Counted from the first letter of the stretch, positions 1-5,331 are shown. The stretch is DNA of 5,331 nucleotides from Candidatus Eiseniibacteriota bacterium (GCA_030609605.1 JAUWBY010000169.1:1-5331); one strand, 5' to 3'. The notes: generated by a model not told the origin, from the sequence alone. Translations and numbers: made by a program.

Positions 1-1011
1 GAGGGCATCCTGATCCCGATGATCTCGGGACGGGGCCTGGGCCACACGGGGGGAACTCTCGACAAACTGGAATCCATACCCGGGCTTCGAACCGAGTTCT
101 CGCCGGATGAGTTCGGCGACCTCGTGGAGGAGGTCGGGATGGCGGTGGTCAGCCAGTCGTCTGAGATGGTCCCCGCCGACAGGAAGATGTACGCGCTCCG
201 AGACGTCACTGCCACCGTAGAATGCATCCCGCTCATAGTGGGGAGCATTCTCTCGAAGAAGCTCGCAGCGGGACTGGACGCCCTTGTTCTGGATGTGAAG
301 GTTGGACGTGGGGCCTTCATGAGCAGTCTGGAACGCGGGCGGGAACTCGGCAGATGCCTTGTTGACACTGCCGGGCGCCTGGGGCTCCAGGCCACGGCCG
401 TTCTCACGAGCATGGATGCTCCGCTCGGGCGGGCGATCGGGAATGCCCTGGAGATGATCGAATCCGTGGAGGTTCTCAAGGGACGAGGTCCCAAGGACGT
501 CCGTGACACGAGCATTGAGCTTGCCGCGCACATGATTCACCTGGGTGATCTGTCGAGCGACGTGGCAGAGGCCCGCAAACGCGCTGTGACGGCTCTGGAC
601 TCAGGCCGGGCTCTGGAGGTCTTCACACGGTTCATCGTGGCTCAGGGAGGAGATCCTGCGTTCATAGACACACCGTCGGCGCTCCCGGCAGCCCGGCTGG
701 TCAGCGATGCAAAGGCGCTGGGTGAAGGCTACGTCGATTCTATCGACGCCCTCGAGATCGGTCTCACATCGGTGGAGCTGGGTGCGGGACGCCTGACGAC
801 TGCGAGCCGCATCGATCCCGCAGTCGGTATCGAGCTTCTGGTGTCGGTCGGTGATCGTGTCGAGGTTGGACAATCTGTGGCAAAGATACACGCTTCAAGC
901 GATCCCTCAGCTCTGTCCGCCGCCGCCCGGGTAGTCGCGGCGATCCACACAGCGGATGAACCACCGACGCTGAGGAGCAGGATCCTCGGAACCATATCTC
1001 AGGAGGAATAA
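1..1011 (+). CDS. Pyrimidine-nucleoside / thymidine phosphorylase, 3' portion (5' end outside window)
   Basis: The enzyme cleaves thymidine (and, in the broad-specificity form, uridine) with phosphate to give the free base and (deoxy)ribose-1-phosphate, in cytosolic nucleoside salvage. The frame is open from base 1, so the ATG at 19 is internal; 336 residues are present and roughly the first 110 of a ~435-residue family member are missing, including the KHSTGGVGD phosphate loop. Visible family marks are SGRGLGHTGGTLDK near the left edge, YALRDVTATV, then SILSKK. The Arg (codon at 199), Ser and Lys of this stretch are spaced 15 and 19 residues apart, as the substrate-binding R171/S186/K190 of E. 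coli thymidine phosphorylase. LDVKVGRGAFM and a C-terminal domain with LGAGR and VGDRVEVGQ follow. The stop is TAA at 1009-1011. The gene converges on the PBP gene. The family is certain; deoA versus pdp specificity cannot be decided from this fragment, so no symbol is given. Confidence 0.95.
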   Translation, partial: EGILIPMISGRGLGHTGGTLDKLESIPGLRTEFSPDEFGDLVEEVGMAVVSQSSEMVPADRKMYALRDVTATVECIPLIVGSILSKKLAAGLDALVLDVKVGRGAFMSSLERGRELGRCLVDTAGRLGLQATAVLTSMDAPLGRAIGNALEMIESVEVLKGRGPKDVRDTSIELAAHMIHLGDLSSDVAEARKRAVTALDSGRALEVFTRFIVAQGGDPAFIDTPSALPAARLVSDAKALGEGYVDSIDALEIGLTSVELGAGRLTTASRIDPAVGIELLVSVGDRVEVGQSVAKIHASSDPSALSAAARVVAAIHTADEPPTLRSRILGTISQEE

Positions 1012-1012
1012 C

Positions 1013-1026
1013 CGCTCGGACGAGCG
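1013..1026. other. Short GC-rich inverted repeat between convergent genes
   Basis: CGCTC and GAGCG flank a GGAC loop, a perfect 5-bp stem starting 2 nt after the phosphorylase stop and lying 11 nt beyond the PBP stop. It could slow polymerase on either strand, but there is no T-tract on either side, so it is not a canonical intrinsic terminator. A bidirectional termination or mRNA 3'-end role is only inferred. Confidence 0.3.
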
Positions 1027-1037
1027 CCCGGCGGAAA

Positions 1038-3119
1038 TCAGCGCATAAGCCGAAGGAGAGGGCGTGTCTTTTCCTCGACGGGAGGTGAATGCTGCTTGCA
1101 GTGCCTCACCGGCTCCATCCCCTGGACGAAGACCTCTTCCATGATGTTGGGACAATCGTCGGTCGCCAGAAGCCCTGTTTCTGTGCAGACGGTTCGCGTC
1201 ACGATCCCAGGCGGGCGTTCGAACGGCGTCTTCGGCAGACCAACGTGCGCCGCCTTCATGAACTCCGTCCAGATGGGAAGAGCGACACGTGAACCCGTCA
1301 TGCTTCGCCCGAGTGGCTTTCTCTCATCGTAGCCGGTCCAGACGCCGCAGACGATCTTCGGTGTGAACCCTACGAACCAGGCATCAGCGTAGTCGTTCGT
1401 CGTGCCCGTCTTGCCCGCCGCAGGGTGCTGGAATCCCCACGCTCGCGCAGCCCATCCGGTTCCGCTCGACAAGACGCTCTCCATCATGTTCGTGACAATG
1501 TAGGCGGTCTCCGGCGGGACAACCATCCGGCTCATCCCGGTATGCTGCTCGAGTATCCGACCGCTCCTGTCCTCGATGCGTTCGATGGCGTAGGGTTCGA
1601 GCTTGACTCCCTGATTGGCTAGAACACTGTACGCCGTCACCATATCGATCAGTGTCACTTCACGACTGCCCAGTACCAACGACGGCAGCGGGGCGAGAGG
1701 AGATGATATTCCCATCCTGCTTGCGTAGTCGGCGACCTTGTCGGGGCCGACCAGGAGTCCCAGTCTGACGGCCACGAGATTGATGGATTTCTTGAGAGCG
1801 TATCTGAGCCGGACTTCCCCGCTGAACTCATGGCCGTAGTTCACGGGCCACCAGTCTGTCGGTTCCTGGTAATCGGGTGCCGCATCCCCGAACTTGATCG
1901 GCGGCCCTGCGCTCGGTATCAGGAGTGGCGCGTCAAGAATCGTGTCGGCGGGGGAGAACCCGTTGTCGATGGCCGCGGTATAGAGGAACGGTTTGAACCC
2001 CGAACCCGGCTGCCGCGGCGCCTGCGTTGCACGATTGAAAGGGCTGTCAGCGAAGTCCCTGCCGCCGACCATGGCGAGGATGCCACAAGTGCGTACGTCC
2101 GTCGCAAGAAGCGCAGCCTGGACGTACGGAATGAATGCCAGCGTATCCAGATTGAACTCGTCTTGCCTCGCGGTCGGGAAGTCGTACTCGATCTCGAGGC
2201 GTGACATTCTCTCCTCGACCTGTGTTTCCGCTACCCGCTGCAGGTGCACGTCCAGGGTCGTGTATACACTGAGGCCGCCCGAGTAGAGGGCCTCGGCGCC
2301 GTAGCGCGCGATGACCTCACGCCGGACGTGCTCTATGAAGTAGGCGCCCGAGGCGATTACCTCTTCTCTTTCCAGAACAACCAGAGCTGTGGTGTCGGCG
2401 CTCGCGGCCTCCTCCTTCGTGATGGCCCCGTACATAACCATCATGTTGAGGACGATGCTCCTTCTCCGCAAGGCGAGATCAGGATGTCGCCTTGGCGAAT
2501 AGCCGTTAGGGCTCTGTACGATTCCGGCGATCAGGGCGGATTCCGGCAGATCGAGTTCAGAAGCGTGCTTGTCGAAGAAATCGAGAGCCGCCGCCTCAAC
2601 GCCGTAGGACCCGTGGCCGAGGTAGATCTGGTTCAGGTAGAGTTCGAGGATCCTGTTCTTTGAGAATGTCTGCTCGATCCTGAGAGCAAGAAGCGCCTCC
2701 TTTACCTTACGCGTGAGACTGACTTCCGGTGTCAGGAACAGATTGCGGGCAAGCTGCTGGGTGATCGTGCTCGCTCCTTGTACGACCTTCCCGGCTCGAA
2801 TGTTGATGATCGTCGCTCGCCCGATGCCGACGACATCGACACCCCAGTGCTGGTAGAACCTCTGGTCCTCGGCGGCTAGGACGGCGTCAAGGATTCGTGA
2901 TTCGCCGAGCTTCGCCACCCGGACCACGATCCGGTTCTCTCGGAAGAACTCATGCACGACCTGTCCATCCCGCGCGTAGACGGTCGTGCCGATTGAGGGC
3001 TCGATCGATTCCAGAAGCGAGGGGGAAGGGAGGTCCTTCTGAAGCCACAGTATGACCGCGACCATCGTAGCGACGATAGTGATGAGAGTTATCGCGAATG
3101 TCCCGAACCATCGTCTCAT
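1038..3119 (-). CDS. mrcA: Class A penicillin-binding protein (PBP1A-type bifunctional transglycosylase/transpeptidase)
   Basis: It polymerises lipid II into glycan strands and cross-links the stem peptides, anchored in the inner membrane with its catalytic domains outside. The 693 residues are complete. After a short basic MRRW start, residues ~7-26 form one membrane/signal-anchor helix. The GT51 glycosyltransferase domain (~50-225) has EDQRFYQHWGVD with catalytic E84, QGASTITQQ (114-122), RKVKEALLA with the second acid E141, and ILELYLNQIYLG. The transpeptidase domain (~335-625) has SGFK (nucleophile S373, K376), SIN (445-447) and KTGT (570-573), so both activities should be intact. A tail with C645, C656 and C674 follows; similar Cys-containing tails occur in many PBP1A proteins. 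The ATG is supported by GAGGAG 9 nt upstream and by the position of the membrane helix. It diverges from tyrS. Family assignment is secure; the symbol (mrcA/ponA) is by similarity only. Confidence 0.96.
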   Translation of the reverse strand: MRRWFGTFAITLITIVATMVAVILWLQKDLPSPSLLESIEPSIGTTVYARDGQVVHEFFRENRIVVRVAKLGESRILDAVLAAEDQRFYQHWGVDVVGIGRATIINIRAGKVVQGASTITQQLARNLFLTPEVSLTRKVKEALLALRIEQTFSKNRILELYLNQIYLGHGSYGVEAAALDFFDKHASELDLPESALIAGIVQSPNGYSPRRHPDLALRRRSIVLNMMVMYGAITKEEAASADTTALVVLEREEVIASGAYFIEHVRREVIARYGAEALYSGGLSVYTTLDVHLQRVAETQVEERMSRLEIEYDFPTARQDEFNLDTLAFIPYVQAALLATDVRTCGILAMVGGRDFADSPFNRATQAPRQPGSGFKPFLYTAAIDNGFSPADTILDAPLLIPSAGPPIKFGDAAPDYQEPTDWWPVNYGHEFSGEVRLRYALKKSINLVAVRLGLLVGPDKVADYASRMGISSPLAPLPSLVLGSREVTLIDMVTAYSVLANQGVKLEPYAIERIEDRSGRILEQHTGMSRMVVPPETAYIVTNMMESVLSSGTGWAARAWGFQHPAAGKTGTTNDYADAWFVGFTPKIVCGVWTGYDERKPLGRSMTGSRVALPIWTEFMKAAHVGLPKTPFERPPGIVTRTVCTETGLLATDDCPNIMEEVFVQGMEPVRHCKQHSPPVEEKTRPLLRLMR

Positions 3120-3128
3120 GTGTCCCTA

Positions 3129-3134
3129 CTCCTC
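3129..3134 (-). promoter_or_regulatory. Ribosome binding site of the PBP gene
   Basis: On the minus strand this reads GAGGAG, 9 nt before the ATG whose first base is 3119. It fixes the start just before the membrane anchor, with no stretch of unexplained N-terminal residues. Confidence 0.75.
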
Positions 3135-3192
3135 GCTTGTCGGGATGTCTGCGCAGGGTCGTACGCGGCCACGCCGTTTCCAATGCCTCGCA

Positions 3193-3221
3193 AAACTAGC
3201 CCAGCTCCGGCGTGAAGTCAA
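3193..3221 (-). promoter_or_regulatory. Predicted sigma70-like promoter for the PBP gene
   Basis: On the minus strand, TTGACT (complement of 3216-3221, 5 of 6 matches to the -35 consensus) is followed after exactly 17 bp by TAGTTT (complement of 3193-3198, 3 of 6 matches to -10). Transcription would start near 3186, giving a leader of about 65 nt before the ATG. The weak -10 makes this a moderate prediction. It is back to back with the tyrS promoter. Confidence 0.45.
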
Positions 3222-3245
3222 CCAACCGCTCCAGACAGTTTCCCC

Positions 3246-3274
3246 TTGCGACATCCATCCCCGCTTGGTATGAA
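3246..3274 (+). promoter_or_regulatory. Predicted sigma70-like promoter for tyrS, extended -10
   Basis: TTGCGA (3246-3251, 4 of 6 matches) is followed after 17 bp by TATGAA (3269-3274, 4 of 6 matches). The -10 is preceded by TGG, giving the extended TGn motif that compensates for weak boxes. The predicted start near 3281 leaves a leader of about 67 nt before the GTG start. The -35 coincides with the TTG that would open the longer reading of tyrS, which argues against that start. Confidence 0.5.
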
Positions 3275-3333
3275 CTGTGCAGAAGCAGAAGCGAAGCTAT
3301 CTCTATGGACGCTCTGGGACACCGTGGCTCTTC

Positions 3334-3340
3334 GGAGGGG
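3334..3340 (+). promoter_or_regulatory. Strong ribosome binding site that decides the tyrS start
   Basis: GGAGGGG lies 7 nt before GTG at 3348-3350. The upstream in-frame TTG (3246) has no comparable purine-rich sequence before it (the preceding bases are CAGTTTCCCC), so this site points to initiation at 3348. Confidence 0.8.
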
Positions 3341-3347
3341 AAGTACC

Positions 3348-4604
3348 GTGCTTAGTGCGAAGAAGCAACTCGACATACTGAGAGAAGGTGTCGTCGAGAT
3401 CATCAAGGAAGAGGAGCTCGAAGCCAAGCTGGAGCGGTCTGTTCGTGAGGGGCGCCCGCTCAGGGTCAAGCAAGGGTTCGATCCCAGCGCGCCGGATCTC
3501 CACCTGGGGCATGCGATAGGTCTCAGGAAGCTTAGGCAGTTCCAGGATCTCGGCCACTCCGTCATCGTCATCATCGGTGACTACACGGGGATGATCGGAG
3601 ACCCCACGGACCGGTCGGAGACCAGGCCGAAGCTCACGCATGCAGAGGTCAAGGCGAACGCCAGAAGCTACGCTGAGCAACTCTACAAGATCGTCGATCC
3701 GGCGAAGACCGAGGTAGTGATGAATGGCGATTGGTTCTCGAAGATGTCGTTCCGCGATGTGATGGACCTTGCAGGACGCTACACCGTCGCGCGCATTCTT
3801 GAGAGGGATGATTTCACGACCCGCTTCCAGAACCAGCAGCCGATCAGCATTCACGAGCTCTTCTACCCGCTGATGCAGGGATACGATTCTGTTGCGATCA
3901 AGGCCGACGTGGAACTGGGTGCGACGGAGCAGAAGTTCAACTGCCTCGTCGGACGCGACCTGCAGAGGGCGTACGGAGTCGACCAGCAGGTTGTCATGCT
4001 CCTGCCTGTTCTCGAAGGCACTGACGGTGTGAGAAGAATGAGCAAGAGCATCGGGAACTACATCGGCATAGATGAGTCACCAAAAGAGATGTACGGCAAG
4101 ACGATGTCGATTCCCGACACGATGATCATGCGTTACTTCGAACTCGCAACTGAGATGAGGCCCGAGGAACTTGCCGTTGTCCGGCGAGAACTCGAGAGCC
4201 CAGGAGTCAATCCGCGCGACATCAAGCGAAAGCTCTCGCGTGCGATCGTGTCTCTCTACCACAGTCCCGAGGCCGCCGTGTCGGCCGAGCAGGAGTTCGA
4301 TCGGATCTTCGCGAAGGGTGGGCTCCCGGACGAGGTCCCGGAACCCCATGTTGTCCTTAAGGGGAAGCCGGGGGAGGAGGAAGGGGCATGGATAGTAGCT
4401 CTCCTTACAGGTGCGGGTCTCACGAAGAGCAACGGAGATGCCAGGCGACTCATCAAGCAAGGTGGAATTAGACTTGACGGCAGCGTGGTCACTGATGTAG
4501 ACTTCGTGGTCGCGTTGGACAGGCCACATCTTCTCCAGGTAGGGAAACGGCGTTTCGTGAGGATTCGCCCGGAACGAGTGACCTACGATGGTGGGGGAGA
4601 CTGA
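3348..4604 (+). CDS. tyrS: Tyrosyl-tRNA synthetase, type 2 (TyrZ-like class)
   Basis: This cytosolic class I synthetase activates tyrosine with ATP and charges tRNA-Tyr. From the GTG it has 418 residues, normal for the family. The Rossmann domain carries GFDPSAPDLHLGH (HIGH motif at 52-55), then LRKLRQFQDLGH and GMIGDPTDRSETRP, the wording typical of the H. influenzae / B. subtilis TyrZ type and unlike E. coli TyrS. YPLMQGYDS (173-181) is the tyrosine-pocket stretch, GATEQKFN (191-198) stands where most relatives have GGTDQKFN, and RMSKS (230-234) is the KMSKS loop. An S4 RNA-binding domain covers ~350-410 (LLTGAGLTKSNGDARRLI, QGGIRLDG). The frame is open back to a TTG at 3246, but the extra 34 residues resemble nothing in the family and overlap the promoter, so the 3348 start is preferred. 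The stop is TGA at 4602-4604. It diverges from the PBP gene and lies upstream of the rRNA operon on the same strand. Confidence 0.96.
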   Translation: MLSAKKQLDILREGVVEIIKEEELEAKLERSVREGRPLRVKQGFDPSAPDLHLGHAIGLRKLRQFQDLGHSVIVIIGDYTGMIGDPTDRSETRPKLTHAEVKANARSYAEQLYKIVDPAKTEVVMNGDWFSKMSFRDVMDLAGRYTVARILERDDFTTRFQNQQPISIHELFYPLMQGYDSVAIKADVELGATEQKFNCLVGRDLQRAYGVDQQVVMLLPVLEGTDGVRRMSKSIGNYIGIDESPKEMYGKTMSIPDTMIMRYFELATEMRPEELAVVRRELESPGVNPRDIKRKLSRAIVSLYHSPEAAVSAEQEFDRIFAKGGLPDEVPEPHVVLKGKPGEEEGAWIVALLTGAGLTKSNGDARRLIKQGGIRLDGSVVTDVDFVVALDRPHLLQVGKRRFVRIRPERVTYDGGGD

Positions 4605-4634
4605 GTCACAAGGCTTTTCCAGCGGGGCGGCGGA

Positions 4635-4659
4635 CCTCTCAGACAGAGTGATTGAGGGG
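4635..4659 (+). other. Hairpin downstream of tyrS, possible 3' end or terminator without T-tract
   Basis: CCTCTCA (4635-4641) can pair with TGAGGGG (4653-4659) over 7 bp with one G-T wobble and an 11-nt loop. It lies 30 nt past the tyrS stop. What follows is purine-rich (GGAGAAAAAAG), not a T-tract, so intrinsic termination is doubtful. It may stabilise the tyrS mRNA 3' end. Confidence 0.3.
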
Positions 4660-4694
4660 AGGAGAAAAAAGTGGTAGGAAGGTGAAGAAACCGC

Positions 4695-4723
4695 TTGACA
4701 CTCCAGCCCGCTACGACTACAAT
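4695..4723 (+). promoter_or_regulatory. rRNA operon promoter (near-consensus sigma70)
   Basis: TTGACA (4695-4700) is a perfect -35 box. After exactly 17 bp comes TACAAT (4718-4723), 5 of 6 matches to the -10 consensus. It is the strongest promoter in the window, as expected for rrn. Transcription should begin around 4729-4731, about 180 nt before mature 16S. A purine-rich stretch with an A6 run (4665-4670) and GAAGAAA (4684-4690) lies upstream and might act as a weak UP element; that part is inference. Confidence 0.85.
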
Positions 4724-4733
4724 ATGATGCTCG

Positions 4734-4755
4734 CCACAGGTTGATGAGTGTGTGG
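4734..4755 (+). promoter_or_regulatory. boxB-like hairpin in the rRNA leader
   Basis: CCACA (4734-4738) and TGTGG (4751-4755) form a 5-bp stem with a 12-nt loop, almost at the predicted 5' end of the transcript and 7 nt before boxA. The boxB-then-boxA order matches the E. coli rrn antitermination leader. The stem is short, so the assignment rests mainly on position. Confidence 0.4.
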
Positions 4756-4762
4756 TGAGACG

Positions 4763-4773
4763 GATCTTTGACA
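4763..4773 (+). promoter_or_regulatory. boxA antitermination element of the rRNA leader
   Basis: GATCTTTGACA resembles rrn boxA elements (CTCTTTA in E. coli, TTCTTTGAAAA in Firmicutes leaders), which bind NusB-NusE(S10) and keep RNA polymerase from terminating in the untranslated rRNA. It lies about 35 nt after the predicted transcription start, a usual place for such an element. Confidence 0.65.
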
Positions 4774-4808
4774 TGTGAATAGCGTGCTAGTCGGTAAGTT
4801 TGACGCGG

Positions 4809-4845
4809 GCCCTGTGGGAATGCGCGTGAGCGCGTACCCTCGGGC
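4809..4845 (+). other. Long leader hairpin capped by a GNRA tetraloop
   Basis: From the outside in, GCCC (4809-4812) pairs with GGGC (4842-4845), a small asymmetric internal loop follows, then GGG (4816-4818) pairs with CCC (4837-4839). After an A-A mismatch, ATGCGC (4820-4825) pairs with GCGCGT (4830-4835) around the loop GTGA. That is 13 base pairs, including one wobble, with a stable GNRA-type cap. It is probably a folding or processing element of the 16S precursor leader; its function is inferred. Confidence 0.55.
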
Positions 4846-4850
4846 TTCGA

Positions 4851-4870
4851 TTTCTTTGATATCCAAATAG
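4851..4870 (+). repeat. Second, diverged copy of the boxA-like segment
   Basis: TTTCTTTGATATCCAAATAG matches the first boxA segment at 4763-4782 at 14 of 20 positions, with the cores CTTTGA and AATAG identical and in register. It may be a second boxA, or part of the processing stalk before 16S. No function can be read from sequence alone. Confidence 0.45.
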
Positions 4871-4871
4871 T

Positions 4872-4894
4872 AGCTGCCCACGGTGTGGGTGGTT
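4872..4894 (+). other. Hairpin just upstream of mature 16S
   Basis: CCCAC (4877-4881) pairs perfectly with GTGGG (4885-4889) around a GGT loop, and five further pairs, four of them G-T wobbles or A-T, extend the stem to 4872 and 4894. It ends about 16 nt before the predicted 16S 5' end. It could help shape the precursor for 5' trimming. The 3' half of the usual 16S processing stalk lies outside the window, so pairing with it cannot be tested. Confidence 0.45.
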
Positions 4895-4910
4895 CCAGGG
4901 ATAAACTATT

Positions 4911-5331
4911 ACAACGGAGAGTTTGATCCTGGCTCAGAATGAACGCTGGCGGCGTGGATTAGGCATGCAAGTCGAACGCGAAAGGGATTCTTCGGAAACC
5001 TGAGTAGAGTGGCGAACTGGTGAGTAACACTTGGGGAACCTGCCCTTGAGAGGGGAACACGTCCGAAAGACGTAAATTCCGCATGACATCTCCTGCTCGC
5101 ATGTGCGGGAGATCAAAGGTGCCCTCTGATTCAAGGTGCCGCTCAAGGATGGCCCCGAGCCCTATTAGCTTGTTGGTAGGGTAACGGCCTACCAAGGCGA
5201 TGATGGGTAGCTGGCCTGAGAGGGTGGTCAGCCACACTGGGACTGAGATACGGCCCAGACTCCTAAGGGAGGCAGCAGTCGAGAGGCATCCGCAATGGGC
5301 GAAAGCCCGACGGTGCGACGCCGCGTGGACG
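4911..5331 (+). rRNA. rrs: 16S ribosomal RNA, 5' domain (partial, continues past window)
   Basis: This is the 5' end of the small-subunit rRNA. AGAGTTTGATCCTGGCTCAG at 4918-4937 is the classic position 8-27 site, so base 1 by E. coli numbering is about 4911. GCATGCAAGTCGAACG, GTGAGTAACAC, CCACACTGGGACTGAGA, GGCCCAGACTCCTA and GGGAGGCAGCAG follow in the usual order, and the window ends near E. coli position 405. From position 8 to 341 it is 11 nt longer than in E. coli. A variable stem at 5088-5113 (ATCTCCTGC with GCGGGAGAT, 9 bp) is intact, which argues for a functional gene. Oddities are T at 5018, T at 5031 and A at 5266, where most bacteria have G, G and C. GGCGTGGATTAGGCATG resembles planctomycete/verrucomicrobial-type and candidate-phylum 16S. 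The 5' end is assigned by alignment with E. coli and may be off by a few bases. Confidence 0.97.

Noticed and set aside
1830..2204. Open frame of 124 codons on the plus strand inside the PBP gene (and another at 2244-2663)
   Set aside because: Both are antisense to a fully recognisable gene, are Arg-rich in the manner of GC-rich shadow frames, and show no family motifs.
3281..3297. Short tandem AGAAGC AGAAGC GAAGC in the tyrS leader as a regulatory repeat
   Set aside because: Only two full units; no hairpin or T-box-like structure around it; most likely chance.
3246..3347. TTG-initiated N-terminal extension of tyrS (34 extra residues)
   Set aside because: There is no ribosome binding site before the TTG, the region contains a good promoter, the residues do not look like TyrRS, and GGAGGGG sits correctly before GTG 3348.
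3303..3854. Open frame of 183 codons on the minus strand over the tyrS 5' half
   Set aside because: It is antisense to the conserved TyrRS catalytic domain; its composition is that of a complementary-strand shadow.
4653..4670. A6 run after the 4635-4659 hairpin as part of an intrinsic terminator
   Set aside because: Termination of tyrS needs a T-tract on the plus strand; here it is an A-tract. On the minus strand the T-run precedes the hairpin, so it also fails.
4695..4729. Alternative -10 box TATGAT (4723-4728) for the rRNA promoter
   Set aside because: It would be 22 bp from the -35, too far; TACAAT at 4718 gives exactly 17 bp.
4583..4774. Small minus-strand open frame across the tyrS end and rRNA promoter
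   Set aside because: It covers the rrn promoter and boxA, with no recognisable motif; treated as chance.
4934..5237. Minus-strand open frames inside the 16S gene
   Set aside because: Antisense to rRNA; such spurious frames are common and should not be annotated as proteins.

Overview
This window is a GC-rich stretch (upper 50s percent by eye) of a bacterial chromosome carrying conserved housekeeping genes. The 16S rRNA fragment at the right end reads GGCGGCGTGGATTAGGCATG near its start and GTCGAG...GACGCCGCG near the window edge. That combination recalls Planctomycetes/Verrucomicrobia-type bacteria and several uncultured candidate phyla more than Proteobacteria or Firmicutes. I cannot place it to a phylum by eye, and an uncultured, metagenome-derived lineage is only my guess. 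The cell has peptidoglycan, since it encodes a complete class A penicillin-binding protein.

Layout, left to right. (1) Bases 1-1011 (+) hold the C-terminal three quarters of a pyrimidine-nucleoside/thymidine phosphorylase, cut by the window edge. (2) After a 26-bp convergent gap comes a complete PBP1A-type bifunctional peptidoglycan glycosyltransferase/transpeptidase on the minus strand (1038-3119). (3) A divergent regulatory region (about 3120-3347) has a sigma70-like promoter facing each way, with the -35 boxes 24 bp apart. (4) tyrS, a type-2 tyrosyl-tRNA synthetase (3348-4604, +), has a GTG start set by a strong ribosome binding site; the longer TTG-initiated reading overlaps its promoter. 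(5) An rRNA operon leader follows (about 4605-4910): a near-consensus promoter (TTGACA, 17 bp, TACAAT), a boxB-like hairpin, a boxA antitermination element, a second diverged boxA-like copy, and two strong hairpins. (6) The first ~421 nt of 16S rRNA run off the right edge.

The genes do not form one pathway. They cover nucleoside salvage, cell-wall synthesis, tRNA charging and ribosome production. I found no mobile element, CRISPR array, toxin-antitoxin pair or novel multi-gene system. The points most worth checking are three substitutions in the 16S fragment at usually conserved positions, including the h14 tetraloop that anchors common universal primers/probes, and the duplicated boxA-like element in the rRNA leader.
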